Assembly: GCF_018916875.1 (NCBI RefSeq)
Contig: NZ_JAHLNO010000005.1
Coordinates: forward strand, 1 to 64,000
Length of the DNA stretch: 64,000 bases
Direction of reading: 5' to 3'
Origin: Virgibacillus proomii
Lineage (GTDB): Bacteria > Bacillota > Bacilli > Bacillales > Amphibacillaceae
Shown: positions 63,685 to 64,000 of the stretch, in pieces
Position numbering within the stretch: the stretch's first letter is position 1
How the letters are laid out: each line of letters opens with the position of its first letter
Program-made: the position numbers and the translations under genes
The notes under the pieces: generated by a model
Databases searched by the model: none
What the model was told of the DNA's origin: nothing
The model's input: the letters and a program-made list of their open reading frames with translations, nothing else

Positions 63685-63917
63685 GCATAGATAGAGACAG
63701 TACAAAAGCGGATTGTTGCTTAAGCGAATCAGGGGTTGGTGAGAGCCTGATGCAGACTAGCTTTTAGAAGATCACTCTTGAGCTGTCATTATGAAGAAAG
63801 TAGTAATGACCGGGTTATTCCCGTTATAAATATCGAGTGAATATGGAGGCGAACCATATTTATAAGGGTGGTACCGCGAGTCTTCTCGTCCCTTTTGGGA
63901 TGGGGAAGGCTTTTTTG
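63685..63917 (+). promoter_or_regulatory. T-box riboswitch, probably for ileS
   Basis: The leader contains a Stem I region (63700-63830), with AGAAGATCACTCTTG supplying a possible ATC isoleucine specifier, the conserved AAGGGTGGTACCGCG T-box sequence at about 63866-63880 and a terminator with CTTCTCGTCCC pairing to GGGATGGGGAAG followed by TTTTTT (about 63881-63916). Uncharged tRNA pairs with the T-box and prevents termination. Position after divIVA is that of ileS in B. subtilis; the gene itself is not in the window. Confidence 0.88.
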
Positions 63918-64000
63918 TACGTTAAGATAATAAAAACTAGAAATTTCCTGCGTTAAAAGCCGGTATAAAAAATTATTAAACTGGATGAAGGGCTTTACAA

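Noticed and set aside
63985-64000. ATG near the window end as the ileS start
   Set aside because: No ribosome binding site precedes it and the frame does not begin like IleS; the gene probably starts beyond the window.

Overview
The window comes from a low-GC, endospore-forming Gram-positive bacterium of the family Bacillaceae. Gene order follows the Bacillus subtilis yktC-yla-ylb-dcw-spoIIG-ylm chromosome segment. A halotolerant genus such as Virgibacillus or Oceanobacillus is my inference from protein flavour only. The genes point to meso-diaminopimelate peptidoglycan (MurE DNPR motif), bacillithiol synthesis (bshC), a caa3-type cytochrome c oxidase and the complete spoIIGA-sigE-sigG sporulation module.

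Layout. 1-715: a frameshifted IS110-type transposase cut by the window edge. 967-5648: inositol monophosphatase and small yla genes. 5878-10481: ftsW and pycA, which overlap. 10919-20828: heme A synthesis and cytochrome oxidase (ctaA divergent from ctaB-F, then ctaG and a DUF420 gene). 21043-29705: ytvI, ylbA-G, rsmD, coaD, ylbJ. 30116-35683: ylbL, tmcAL, ylbN-rpmF, gerR-like, ylbP. 36385-38004: bshC. 38332-55474: division and cell-wall cluster (mraZ, rsmH, ftsL, pbpB, spoVD, murE, murF, mraY, murD, spoVE, divIB, ftsA, ftsZ). 56051-58611: spoIIGA, sigE, sigG. 59199-63583: ylmC-H with sepF, then divIVA. 63685-63917: a T-box leader whose ileS gene lies beyond the end.

The genes are ordinary; the spaces between them are not. 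Nearly every gene-free gap longer than about 400 bases holds a copy or fragment of a mosaic repeat family built from a few recurring modules, most able to fold into hairpins. One locus carries a six-unit tandem array of about 58 bp. Two loci share a 130-bp exact inverted repeat bracketing the whole ctaB-to-ylbA block. One has terminal inverted repeats like a non-autonomous transposable element. A separate 80-92 bp double-hairpin repeat occurs three times.

Regulatory sequences I could read directly include: a consensus-matching sigma-F promoter for sigG nested inside an inverted repeat that would hide the sigG ribosome binding site in read-through mRNA; three 10-bp-spaced MraZ-type boxes before mraZ; three 11-bp-spaced ResD-like sites before ctaB; a sigma-E-like -10 before the gerR-like gene; a candidate RsaE/RoxS-type small RNA opposite the ylbG-rsmD gap; and good sigma-A promoters for ylbN-rpmF and the ileS leader.

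Limits: this was done by eye without database searches. Repeat boundaries are approximate unless called exact, and protein names rest on remembered family features and synteny.
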